In this document: piece by piece, positions 1 to 7,500 of the stretch
Numbering within the stretch: the first letter of the stretch is position 1
Layout of the letters: each line of letters opens with the position of its first letter
Source of the DNA: Pauljensenia sp.
GTDB taxonomy: Bacteria; Actinomycetota; Actinomycetes; Actinomycetales; Actinomycetaceae
Direction of reading: 5' to 3'
NCBI GenBank assembly: GCA_029983625.1
Contig: JASBZF010000045.1
Coordinates: 1-13,460, forward strand
DNA: 13,460 bases
Program-made: the position numbers and the translations under genes
Notes under the pieces: model-generated
Databases searched by the model: none
Told to the model about the DNA's origin: nothing
What the model saw: the letters and a program-made list of their open reading frames with translations, nothing else

Positions 1-73
1 ATAGGGGGGTGAACAATAAAGACACGCCGAGAACGAGGGCGGTGCTGAATTGAGCGAAAGCGGTACGCCGCAT
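1..73 (-). CDS. Secreted or membrane-anchored protein, N-terminal fragment
   Basis: Only the first 24 codons of this leftward gene are in the window; the rest lies beyond the left edge. Reading the minus strand from an ATG at 73-71 gives MRRTAFAQFSTALVLGVSLL and then FTPL. This is a basic N-terminus (two Arg) followed by a hydrophobic stretch, typical of a Sec signal peptide or signal anchor. A good Shine-Dalgarno (CAGGAG, minus strand) ends 5 nt before the ATG, which supports this start. It is divergent from the glycosyltransferase starting at 244. The family cannot be recognised from so short a piece. It is too short to appear as a normal open reading frame, so the call rests on the RBS plus the signal-like composition. 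Confidence 0.6.
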   Translation of the reverse strand, partial: MRRTAFAQFSTALVLGVSLLFTPL

Positions 74-243
74 TGGTGCTCCTGTTTCACTTGGGTCGCC
101 TGAGGCAGATTTATGCAAAATAGCACGAACTGCTTTGATTGGGTAGATGTTTTTTCTCTTCTCTCACCCTTACTTTCTTCGATGCCTCAGCCTCAGGTAG
201 GGTTCCCGCTATCTGCGCTCGACTGTGTAAAGGTGAGGACAGC

Positions 244-1272
244 ATGGTTCAGGAAAAGCCGTCACAACTGACATCCCCTTGCCGTATTTCAATCGCTTTG
301 TGTACCTATCGGGGAGAAGATTTCATCGCCGATCAAATCGCGTCGATCCTCAATCAAACTCTCCCCGTCCATGAGATCGTCCTCGGAGATGATTCCCCAG
401 ATGAAGGCACGATCCGCATTGTGGAATCCATGCTCGCTGACAGCGCGATCGATCTGGTGATTCGACCTCACCGCAAAGCCCTAGGGGTCAAAGACAACTT
501 CTCAGATGCAATCAGCTCAACGACCGGTGATGTGATTTTCCTGTGCGATCAAGACGATGTGTGGGCACCCAACAAAGTGGAGCGCATTCTTCCGCATCTC
601 ACCGAGGTTGAACTGGTACATACGGACGCTGAACTGATCGATTCTGAAGGACTCCCCTTAGACACAACACTTCTTCGTGAACTTCGCGTGCGCGCATGGG
701 AAAAGAAAAACCTCGAAAACGGTGACGCACTTGCCGTACTTTTGAAAAGGAACCTCGTGACCGGTGCGACGACGGCAGTCAGAGGAGACTTTGCCCGAGC
801 AGCAATGCCGGTCCCTGACGGGTGGATCCATGACGAATGGCTCGCCATGCTCGCCGCCCTCGATCACTCATTGCGTCTCCTACCGGAAACTCTGACCTAC
901 TATCGTCGTCACGCGAATAACCAGATCGGCGCTCAACGAGAATCGCTGCTCCACCGAGGTCTGCGGTTGCTTGCCGCCGACCCGGATGATGACCAACGCA
1001 GACTCATCCGAGCGCTCAGCGCCGCTGAGTTCGTGACACGCACACAGCGGGGGAGCGGGCACGACCGGGCCCGCATTGCCGAATTAGCACACCATCAACG
1101 TGTACGCTCGCTCATGCCGACCGGACGATTACTCCGCACCCCCCCCATTCTCAAAGAAGGGGTGAGTGGCCGCTACTTCAGATGTTCCAGGGGCTTGCTC
1201 ACCCTGTGTCGTGACATCCTCCAGGTCAAAGAATCAGGGGCTGCGTGTACACACACACCCGAGGAACGCTGA
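244..1272 (+). CDS. GT2 family glycosyltransferase, probable rhamnosyltransferase type
   Basis: A 342-residue cytoplasmic glycosyltransferase that probably transfers a dTDP-sugar to a cell-wall polysaccharide or its lipid-linked precursor. The GT-A fold is visible: the first beta strand and CTYRGE at 20-25, LGDD at 47-50 for nucleotide binding, the DQDDVW motif at 102-107 holding the metal-binding aspartates, and HDEW at 196-199, the usual place of the catalytic base. DQDDVW is common among rhamnosyltransferases of Gram-positive bacteria, and the dTDP-glucose dehydratase gene directly downstream fits. There are no obvious membrane segments. I chose the ATG at 244 because AGGTGAGG lies just upstream and the conserved domain starts about 14 residues later. 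An in-frame ATG at 139 would add 35 non-conserved residues and lacks a clear RBS. The nucleotide-binding loop reads DDSPDEGT rather than the canonical DDGSxDGT. An 8-C run lies near the C-terminus. Acceptor and sugar are inferred. Confidence 0.87.
   Translation: MVQEKPSQLTSPCRISIALCTYRGEDFIADQIASILNQTLPVHEIVLGDDSPDEGTIRIVESMLADSAIDLVIRPHRKALGVKDNFSDAISSTTGDVIFLCDQDDVWAPNKVERILPHLTEVELVHTDAELIDSEGLPLDTTLLRELRVRAWEKKNLENGDALAVLLKRNLVTGATTAVRGDFARAAMPVPDGWIHDEWLAMLAALDHSLRLLPETLTYYRRHANNQIGAQRESLLHRGLRLLAADPDDDQRRLIRALSAAEFVTRTQRGSGHDRARIAELAHHQRVRSLMPTGRLLRTPPILKEGVSGRYFRCSRGLLTLCRDILQVKESGAACTHTPEER
1139..1146 (+). repeat. Eight-cytosine homopolymer inside glycosyltransferase gene
   Basis: Eight consecutive C residues encode part of Thr299 and all of Pro300-Pro301. 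The frame is intact here. Slippage by one base would replace the last 41 or so residues, leaving the GT-A catalytic core (about residues 14-220) untouched. It is a possible slippage site; nothing shows that it varies. Confidence 0.9.
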
Positions 1273-1289
1273 GTTCGCATGGACTGCGG

Positions 1290-1295
1290 CATAAT
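1290..1295 (+). promoter_or_regulatory. Possible -10 element before rfbB
   Basis: CATAAT matches the sigma-70 -10 consensus at five of six positions. It lies in the 56-nt gap between the first glycosyltransferase and rfbB, 33 nt before the GTG start. No good -35 hexamer is found 16-18 nt upstream. It could be a weak internal promoter, or chance, with rfbB read through from upstream. Confidence 0.25.
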
Positions 1296-1328
1296 GGGAT
1301 AAAAGACCAATCATCGTGAGGAGTCGTC

Positions 1329-2336
1329 GTGAAGGTTGTGGTCACAGGTGGTGCCGGGTTCATCGGCGCAAATTTTGTCCATACGCTGCTTGAGGATCAC
1401 GAAAACCTTGACGTGATCGTCCTCGATAAGTTCACCTATGCGGGCAATCGAGGCTCCCTCGAAGATGTCACGCCCGAGCAGGCGACTCGTTTGAGCATTG
1501 TCGAAGGCGATATCGCAGATGCAGACCTTGTTGATGCGGTTGTTGCCACAGCGGATGCGGTCGTTCACTTTGCTGCAGAGTCACACAATGACAATTCACT
1601 GCTCGATCCTTCGCCCTTCATCCGTTCCAATCTCGTGGGCACCTTCACTCTTTTAGAGGCGGTGCGTCGCCACAAGGTGCGTTTCCATCACGTCTCCACC
1701 GATGAGGTCTACGGCGATCTCGCCCTCGACGATCCTGCGAAGTTCACCCCGACCACCCCCTACAATCCTTCTTCGCCCTACTCGGCATCAAAAGCGGGCT
1801 CTGACATGCTTGTGCGCGCCTGGGTGCGTTCTTTTGGTGTGGAAGCCACAATCTCAAACTGCTCGAACAACTACGGCCCCTACCAGCACATTGAAAAGTT
1901 CATCCCGCGCATGGTGACGAACCGTCTGCGCGGTGTCCGTCCTCGCCTGTACGGGGATGGCCTTAACGTGCGCGACTGGATTCACGTGCGTGACCACAAC
2001 ACCGCAGTGTGGGAGATCCTGCAGCGAGGCCGTATCGGAGAGACCTACCTCATCGGTGCCGACGGAGAAACCAACAACCGCCAGGTCGTTGAGCTTCTGA
2101 ACGAGCTTATGGGCTTTGCCGCAGATGATTTCGATCACGTCGCAGACCGTCCCGGTCATGATCTGCGCTACGCAATCGACAACACCAAACTGCGCGAAGA
2201 GCTGGGGTGGGAGCCGTTCTTCACAGACTTCCGTTCCGGTCTTGCCGACACGATCGCCTGGTACACCGAACACGAATCCTGGTGGGCACCCCTGAAGGAT
2301 GAAGTCGAAGCGAAGTACGCAGCTGAGGGTCACTGA
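1329..2336 (+). CDS. rfbB: dTDP-glucose 4,6-dehydratase
   Basis: Second enzyme of the dTDP-L-rhamnose pathway: it converts dTDP-glucose to dTDP-4-keto-6-deoxyglucose with bound NAD+. The 335 residues are full length for the RmlB branch of the extended SDR family. Visible are the NAD-binding GGAGFIG at 7-13, the catalytic Thr-Asp-Glu at 124-126 (in STDEVYG), Tyr151 and Lys155 (YSASK), and the RmlB signatures NNYGPYQ and GHDLRYAID. The segment AAESHNDNSL, where many RmlB have ESHVDRS, together with the overall run of motifs, closely recalls streptococcal RmlB. The GTG start at 1329 has GAGGAG 5 nt upstream. The gene starts 56 nt after one GT2 gene and stops 3 nt before the next, so it sits within a polysaccharide cluster. 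rmlA, rmlC and rmlD are absent from the window and must be elsewhere if the product is rhamnose. Confidence 0.96.
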   Translation: MKVVVTGGAGFIGANFVHTLLEDHENLDVIVLDKFTYAGNRGSLEDVTPEQATRLSIVEGDIADADLVDAVVATADAVVHFAAESHNDNSLLDPSPFIRSNLVGTFTLLEAVRRHKVRFHHVSTDEVYGDLALDDPAKFTPTTPYNPSSPYSASKAGSDMLVRAWVRSFGVEATISNCSNNYGPYQHIEKFIPRMVTNRLRGVRPRLYGDGLNVRDWIHVRDHNTAVWEILQRGRIGETYLIGADGETNNRQVVELLNELMGFAADDFDHVADRPGHDLRYAIDNTKLREELGWEPFFTDFRSGLADTIAWYTEHESWWAPLKDEVEAKYAAEGH

Positions 2337-2339
2337 TCG

Positions 2340-3287
2340 GTGACCATGCCGCACTCCACCGCAACACAGTCGCCTCCGCGCGTCACCGTCCTGATGGCGA
2401 CTTTTAACGGTCGGCGGTGGATTGATGCCCAGGTCGATTCGATTCTCGATCAGCGTGATGTTGATGTGCGTCTCGTCATCTCCGATGACGGGTCGCGGGA
2501 TGGCACACGAGAGCATCTTGTTGAACGTGCCTTAGCTGATCCGAGGATTGAGGTGCTGCCCCCTCGTCAGGGTCTCGCAGGAGTGACGGCGAATTTCCTT
2601 CATCTTTTCACGCATCATGTACCGGATGGATCCTTCGTCGCGTTCTCCGATCAGGACGACATCTGGCATACAGACAAACTCATGGCAGAGCTTGTCCCTC
2701 TTCTTAGGGACAACGCTCATGTCTGTTCCTCGAATGTGCTTGCCGTCAAACCTGGAGGGACACCTCGTCTCATTCTGAAGTCGCGTCCTCAGCGCAAATG
2801 GGATCACATTTTCGAAGCAGCAGGCCCCGGATCAACCTACGTTTTCAGTCCGACAGCTCATGCGCGACTGTGCTCAGTCCTAGGGGAACTGAACTACTCT
2901 GAGATTGGCGTACACGACTGGTATCTCTACGCCCTCGCTCGCGCAATCGGTCTGAAGTGGCACATCCTTCCAGAGGCGACCGTGGACTATCGCCAGCACG
3001 AAGGGAATGTTCAAGGTGCGAATGCTGGTGCAGCTGCACGCCAGGCGCGCTTGGAGAAACTGAAAAACGGCTTCTACCGGCGACAGTTCCTCCTCACCGC
3101 GCGGGCGGTGCAACAGGTCAACACCTATTGCGAAGAAGAGCGTCGTGATCTTGCCCGTCTTGTGACCTTGCTCGAATCCGACTCTGTTCGCTCTCGCCTT
3201 GCTTTCTTCATGCGCTGGCCTCAGATTCGCCGCAACCGTATCGAAGGTCTAGAACTCGCCCTCGCGCGCCTTATGGCACTGTGGTGA
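2340..3287 (+). CDS. GT2 family glycosyltransferase, probable rhamnosyltransferase type
   Basis: A 315-residue cytoplasmic GT-A glycosyltransferase, likely the partner of the one at 244 in adding sugars to a wall polysaccharide. Motifs: MATFNG near residue 20, ISDDGSRDGT with the nucleotide-binding aspartates at 49-50, DQDDIW at 104-109 (metal binding), and HDWY at 192-195 in the place of the catalytic base. The C-terminal third is rich in Arg and Lys with amphipathic helices and may touch the membrane. GTG at 2340 is chosen because GAGGG ends 10 nt upstream; ATG at 2346 is a close alternative and would drop only two residues. The gene begins 3 nt after the rfbB stop, so translation is probably coupled. 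It shares layout and the DQDD(V/I)W motif with the transferase at 244, so the two may be old paralogues. Its end faces the TIGR03089 gene across 7 nt. Confidence 0.87.
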   Translation: MTMPHSTATQSPPRVTVLMATFNGRRWIDAQVDSILDQRDVDVRLVISDDGSRDGTREHLVERALADPRIEVLPPRQGLAGVTANFLHLFTHHVPDGSFVAFSDQDDIWHTDKLMAELVPLLRDNAHVCSSNVLAVKPGGTPRLILKSRPQRKWDHIFEAAGPGSTYVFSPTAHARLCSVLGELNYSEIGVHDWYLYALARAIGLKWHILPEATVDYRQHEGNVQGANAGAAARQARLEKLKNGFYRRQFLLTARAVQQVNTYCEEERRDLARLVTLLESDSVRSRLAFFMRWPQIRRNRIEGLELALARLMALW

Positions 3288-3294
3288 GCACGCA

Positions 3295-4143
3295 TTACGC
3301 TGAGGATTCGCCCTCGAACACCCCTTCACTTTGGGCAATCTGTGCCACTTCTTGAGGGGTGTATATGCGCGAATCTACGAGGACGACGGAACTGCCGTCA
3401 CGCCACGCCTGGAGGCATTCACCGATCACCGAAGAAGCACCAAAAGAAGCGTGATCCTGCTTGACAATCACCAGGCGCCGCTTCGGTCCGATGGGTGCAG
3501 CGGTGGACGCACAGTCCGCAGCCTCGCTCCTTGGAGGGGAATCGGAAGTGCCAGTCATTGAAGCACCGCATAGGCGCGCGATGTCCTCAAGTGTGGGGGC
3601 AGATGGTGGGGGAGTGACTTGCACAGTGTCTGCTTGCGTCATCGTCTCTGCGAGAGCATCTAAAACTCCCGCAGGCAAAGGAGAATCCGTCCACGAAAAG
3701 GAAAGATAATGTCGCGGCTGGGCAAGAACCCATGCACCCGCGTTCACGGCCCGAAGTGCCGCCTCGTCGATCCTGTCGGTGAGAAGAAGATCCGAAGGGC
3801 CGGGCTCTGCCTCATCGTCTAGGGGAGTCCAACCCATTGCGCGCAAAGGAATCCCCCACACGACCTGAGTCCATAGTTCGTGGGAAATACGGAAGGACGC
3901 GGGGGTGTGCGTAGGCTCAGTGTGAGTAAAAAGATCAATGCCAAGTTCATTTACGATGAGATTTGCGATCTTGGCAAACCATCGGGCCAGGACTGTGCCG
4001 TTCAGTTCGACACGTTCAGCAGAATAGGCGGTCAGCAGGGGAAATGATCGATTCGTGATCTCAGTGATGAAATCTGAAAGGCCGGTCATGTTCGGAAGAA
4101 TAGTCCCATGCTGCGTGAGCGCGGAGTGCGAAGCTGTACTCAT
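3295..4143 (-). CDS. TIGR03089 family protein (truncated ANL/acyl-CoA-synthetase-like domain)
   Basis: A 282-residue protein that I match by pattern to TIGR03089, an actinobacterial family related to the N-terminal part of AMP-dependent acyl-CoA synthetases but lacking the rest. The family-like parts are FPLLTAY at 34-40 followed by ELNGTVLARWFAKIANLIV (46-64), and a C-terminal stretch (about 235-275) with the SSVVLVDSR strand. The Gly/Ser/Thr-rich P-loop and the C-terminal lid of true synthetases are absent, so adenylate-forming activity is unlikely; the function is unknown. Residues 172-222 are a Pro/Ser/Thr/Ala-rich segment, probably disordered. The ATG at 4143 has a strong purine-rich RBS (GAAGGGGG) just upstream. 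It is divergent from whiB2 and converges with the glycosyltransferase at 2340. A homologue near whiB2 and the rml genes also occurs in mycobacteria (Rv3268, from memory), so this position is conserved. Confidence 0.75.
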   Translation of the reverse strand: MSTASHSALTQHGTILPNMTGLSDFITEITNRSFPLLTAYSAERVELNGTVLARWFAKIANLIVNELGIDLFTHTEPTHTPASFRISHELWTQVVWGIPLRAMGWTPLDDEAEPGPSDLLLTDRIDEAALRAVNAGAWVLAQPRHYLSFSWTDSPLPAGVLDALAETMTQADTVQVTPPPSAPTLEDIARLCGASMTGTSDSPPRSEAADCASTAAPIGPKRRLVIVKQDHASFGASSVIGECLQAWRDGSSVVLVDSRIYTPQEVAQIAQSEGVFEGESSA

Positions 4144-4157
4144 TTACCCCCTTCGGC

Positions 4158-4186
4158 TTGACTTCAGCGTATGACACGCGTGTAAT
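4158..4186 (+). promoter_or_regulatory. Sigma-70-type promoter of whiB2
   Basis: TTGACT at 4158-4163 and TGTAAT at 4181-4186 are separated by exactly 17 nt; each matches the -35 or -10 consensus at five of six positions. Transcription would start near 4193, giving a leader of about 30 nt before the whiB2 GTG at 4224 and including its RBS. It is the best-formed promoter in the window and would serve whiB2, the large glycosyltransferase and the DUF5719 gene. Confidence 0.7.
4174..4183. promoter_or_regulatory. Palindromic operator candidate over the whiB2 -10 element
   Basis: ACACGCGTGT is a perfect 10-bp palindrome that overlaps the -10 hexamer by three bases. The next pair outward is a G/A mismatch, then AT pairs with AT, making a 16-bp imperfect palindrome at 4171-4186. 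The left half includes GACAC (4173-4177), the core known for WhiA binding in Streptomyces. A regulator bound here would block RNA polymerase. The identity of the binding protein is inference. Confidence 0.35.
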
Positions 4187-4223
4187 TCTCATATTGATGC
4201 ACAACTGATGAGGAGACGGCGCG

Positions 4224-4520
4224 GTGTGGAACATCCTGGGCGACGGCCCGATCGCATGGTCGGGAAACGATGATGTTGATCTCTTCGCTCTCATTGATGG
4301 CCCCCTCGCATGGCAGCAGCGGGCCCTGTGCGCACAAACCGACCCCGAAGCGTTTTTCCCGGAAAAAGGCGGTTCCACTCGCGAAGCCAAAGCGATCTGC
4401 CAATCCTGTGCGGTCCGCGCAGAATGCCTTGAATACGCCTTAGCGAATGATGAACGTTTCGGCATCTGGGGCGGCCTGTCTGAACGGGAGCGGCGCCGAA
4501 TCCGCCGCATGGCGGGCTGA
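4224..4520 (+). CDS. whiB2: WhiB-family Fe-S transcriptional regulator, WhiB2/WhmD type
   Basis: A 98-residue iron-sulfur transcription factor. Four cysteines bind the [4Fe-4S] cluster: Cys36, Cys59, Cys62 and Cys68, with the classic C-X22-C-X2-C-X5-C spacing. GIWGG at 80-84 is the family turn, which contacts the sigma-A partner, and it is followed by the basic tail ERERRRIRRM for DNA binding. In mycobacteria and Streptomyces the WhiB2/WhmD/WhiB group is needed for septation. The assignment to that subgroup rests on gene context (TIGR03089, DUF5719, metallopeptidase-like and DUF3499 neighbours) more than on sequence alone. The GTG at 4224 has GAGGAG (4210-4215) at 8-nt spacing. A promoter with a palindrome lies upstream, so autoregulation or WhiA co-regulation is possible. 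The next gene starts 8 nt after the stop. Confidence 0.93.
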   Translation: MWNILGDGPIAWSGNDDVDLFALIDGPLAWQQRALCAQTDPEAFFPEKGGSTREAKAICQSCAVRAECLEYALANDERFGIWGGLSERERRRIRRMAG

Positions 4521-4528
4521 GCCATCTG

Positions 4529-7500
4529 GTGAAATCCCAGATCTTCGTCTTCATCGTCGCGCGCGATTCTGATTCCGCTTCGCGTGTCCTTCGCGCGTGT
4601 TGCGCCCAAACCCTTGCGCCAGATGAAGTTCTGATCCTCGACTGTTCCCCTTCCATTTCCCACACGTCCACACTGACGCAGCTGAACTCAGAATCACTTC
4701 CGGTGCGCGTCATCGCCACCCCCGGTGCGCGTAACCTCGGGGACGCGATCAACACTGCGGTGCGCACGCATCATCCTGATCTCCTGTCCGCTCGCTGGTG
4801 GTGGATCCTGCATGACGACTCCGAACCCGAAACGACGTGCCTGGAAAAACTGTGGGAGGCTGCCGACCTCGGTCGCACAATCGCAGCAGTAGGTCCTAAG
4901 CAACTGGATGCACAGGGCGAGACACTCCTCGAAGTCGGCATCGAAGCGACCTCAAGCGCCCGCCGACTAGAATCCATCCTTCCGGGCGAAATCGACCAAG
5001 GACAGTACGATGCCCGCAGTGATGTCCTCGGGGTCGGCACTGCAGGAATGCTGCTTGACCCGAAGGCATGGGACGCAATCGGAGGTTTTGACTCAGCGCT
5101 CGGGCCTTTCGGTGACGGCCTTGACTTTTCACGTCGCCTCCACCGTGCGGGTTTCCGTGTCGTCGTGGTGCCCAGCGCAAAAATCCGACACGCCAGAACC
5201 TCCCTGACCCCGAATGCTTCTCTTTCCTCCACCGCCGAGGGCGAGAGCGCGCACACTGAGAACACACACACGAAAAACAGCGCGCTCACCAAAGCCCCTG
5301 TTGTCAAAGGACACCCTGCGGACCTGAGTTTTAGCGCCAGACGTTTCGCTCAGCTGTACAACTGGGCGAAAGCCGTCCCCTCAGCGCTCCTCCTCCCCCT
5401 CATGATGTGGCTGCTCTTGTGGACGCCCCTGCGCGCTTTCGCTCGACTCCTCAGCGCTCGTGCGCATCTCTTCTTCCCTGAAATCACAGCATGGCTCCGC
5501 CTGATACGTGTCACTCCTCATCTGCTCATCGAACGTGTCCACATGCGGCGCACTGAGCGCGTTCCTCGATCCGCGTTACGGCCCCTCGAAGTAAGGGGGC
5601 AACGTCTGCGTGCTCGCAAGAAAGATCTGAAACGCCTCAATGATTCTGACGAAGATCTTGCCGACCCGATCGTCGCGAAAGCCAAAGCGTCCTATGCCTC
5701 CCGCAACGCATGGGTGTGTGTCCTCACCTGTCTTCTCGCCTCTGTCTTGACTTTGTGGCGTTGGTGGGGGATCGGTCCCACTCTTTCGGGCGGAGCGTGG
5801 GCGGCGGCTCCGACACTGCCCACACACATGTGGCACTCGGCTTTCTCATGGTGGATCGCCGGAGGAGATGGTGTGCGTGGCACCCCCGATCCTTTCCTCC
5901 TTCCTCTTGCCTTCATCCTTGTCCCCCTCGGGCTTGCCGGTATTCCAACAAATACCGTGTTGGTCTGGCTCCTGATCCTTGCGCTTCCGGCGGCTGCGCT
6001 CAGCGCCTGGGTGTTCGCCTCTCGTCTTACGCGAAGCCCAGGTTTACGAGCCGCCACAGCCCTGACATGGGCGGCGCTTCCTGCACTGGGGATCAGCCTT
6101 GAACAGGGCAGACTCGCCCCAGCACTTTTCCACGTCCTCCTTCCCCTCGCCGCAAGCGCTTGGATACGTCTTGCGGCGCCGGCGATTCCGCTGCGCCTTC
6201 GCGGTGCTTTCGGTGTCGTTGATTGTGAATCTCAACGTCGCTCAGGGGGTGTAGCTCGCTTTGCCCTTCTCGCTGCCCTGCTTGTCGCTTGCGTCCCCTG
6301 GGCTTTCTGTCTCTTGCTTCTTGCTGTCCTCGTGCTGATGCGACGCGGCATTGGCCCTCGCGCACTCCTTGCCCTGCTTCCCTCCGCTGTCCTCATCGCT
6401 CCCTTCGCTTGGGAAGCCTTCTCCACTCCTGGTGTGTGGCGGGCTTTCCTGACCGCCTCAGGCCCCGATGCTGCGACGCAGATGGCGCCCTCATGGGAAG
6501 TATTGTTCGGCTTTCCTGCTGGTGAATCGCATACGCTTGGCCTGATCGTGCAGGCAATCCCGATGGCTGTGCTCCTGCTTCAAGCTTTTGTCCTCATGCC
6601 GAAGACCCTGAGGATGAAGAGGCCAGACTCAGCGCGTCACAGTTTCGCCCCTGTTTTCTTTGCGTACGGCGCTCTTTTCCTTTTCCTTGCGGTCCTTGTG
6701 CGACGTGTCGATGTGGGAGTTATTGGCCTACAGGTGACAACAGCGTGGATCTCACCGCTGCTTTCGCTTGCAGCGCTTGCGCTTTTGACTGCGGGACTTC
6801 TCGCTCTTGCCACGCTGGCACCCATTGGGGCACCCGTGATGCGTCGGATGGGCCAGATCGGCGCGCTCCTGGTCTTGTACGCCCTCGTTGCAGGAGCAAC
6901 GCCGATTCTTGAGCGTATGGACGCTGCCTTCAGTACCTCAGAAACAACAGCTCCCGTCTTTTTGGACAGTGTTCACTCATCAGCACCTCTGATTTCCGCA
7001 GTGAGCCAACAGGGCGAGATATCTGCACGTCAAGGCCGCGTCCTTGTCCTGAACGCCAGTGAAGATCTGGGTGAACTTTCAGTCGCCCTGTGGCGAGGAG
7101 CCGGTCCTTCCCTCACGGATTCCACGCCCCTGTCCAGGGCCCGTCAACTCACTGGCGCGTTGGATCAGGATCTTGCACGCACCGATCTGGAAAATGCAGC
7201 TTTTGCCCTTGTTGTCTACCCAGACGATGATGTCGTCGCCGATATCGCCGCACACGGAGTCGATACGATTCTGGTCCCTGCGGATTCTTTAGGGCTTTCC
7301 CATGTTCGCGCAGGGCTCGACCGCGCACCGGGCTTGGAACGTATCGGTGAAACCGACGCCGGATTTGTCTGGAGAGTCCGACCTCAAGGACATGCCCCTT
7401 CGCGTGTGCGTATCGACACCGAAAACGGGCCGGTGCCCGTCGATTCAAAGGCCGAGGGCGTAGAAGTCAAACTGGGTGAAGACATACGAGGAAGTAGGCT

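Noticed and set aside
80..100. GlnR/MtrA-like repeat GCGAC-N6-GAAAC (minus strand) before the left-edge gene
   Set aside because: Only a partial match, and it lies in the probable leader next to the RBS rather than at a promoter; too weak to list.
140..180. T-rich, pyrimidine-rich stretch before the first glycosyltransferase as a promoter or terminator
   Set aside because: No stem precedes the T-run and no paired -35/-10 hexamers with acceptable spacing could be found.
139..243. Upstream in-frame ATG at 139 as the start of the first glycosyltransferase
   Set aside because: The 35 extra residues are unlike any GT2 N-terminus, no clear RBS precedes 139, and AGGTGAGG sits correctly before the ATG at 244.
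1854..2516. 220-codon open frame opposite rfbB
   Set aside because: rfbB is unmistakable on the other strand with all catalytic motifs, and the opposite frame has no domain and crosses the rfbB/glycosyltransferase boundary.
3284..3300. Terminator between the convergent glycosyltransferase and TIGR03089 genes
   Set aside because: The gap is only 7 nt and no stem followed by a T-run is visible.
5225..5285. ACACACAC-rich run in the large glycosyltransferase as a microsatellite
   Set aside because: It encodes a Thr/His/Glu-rich linker, the dinucleotide run is short, and the surrounding frame is intact; ordinary low-complexity coding sequence.
5129..5314. Long open frames on the opposite strand of the large glycosyltransferase (also 5692-6365 and 8152-8831)
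   Set aside because: Their products are Arg/Pro/Ser-rich with no recognisable domain, and they mirror the codon pattern of the real gene. They are shadows.
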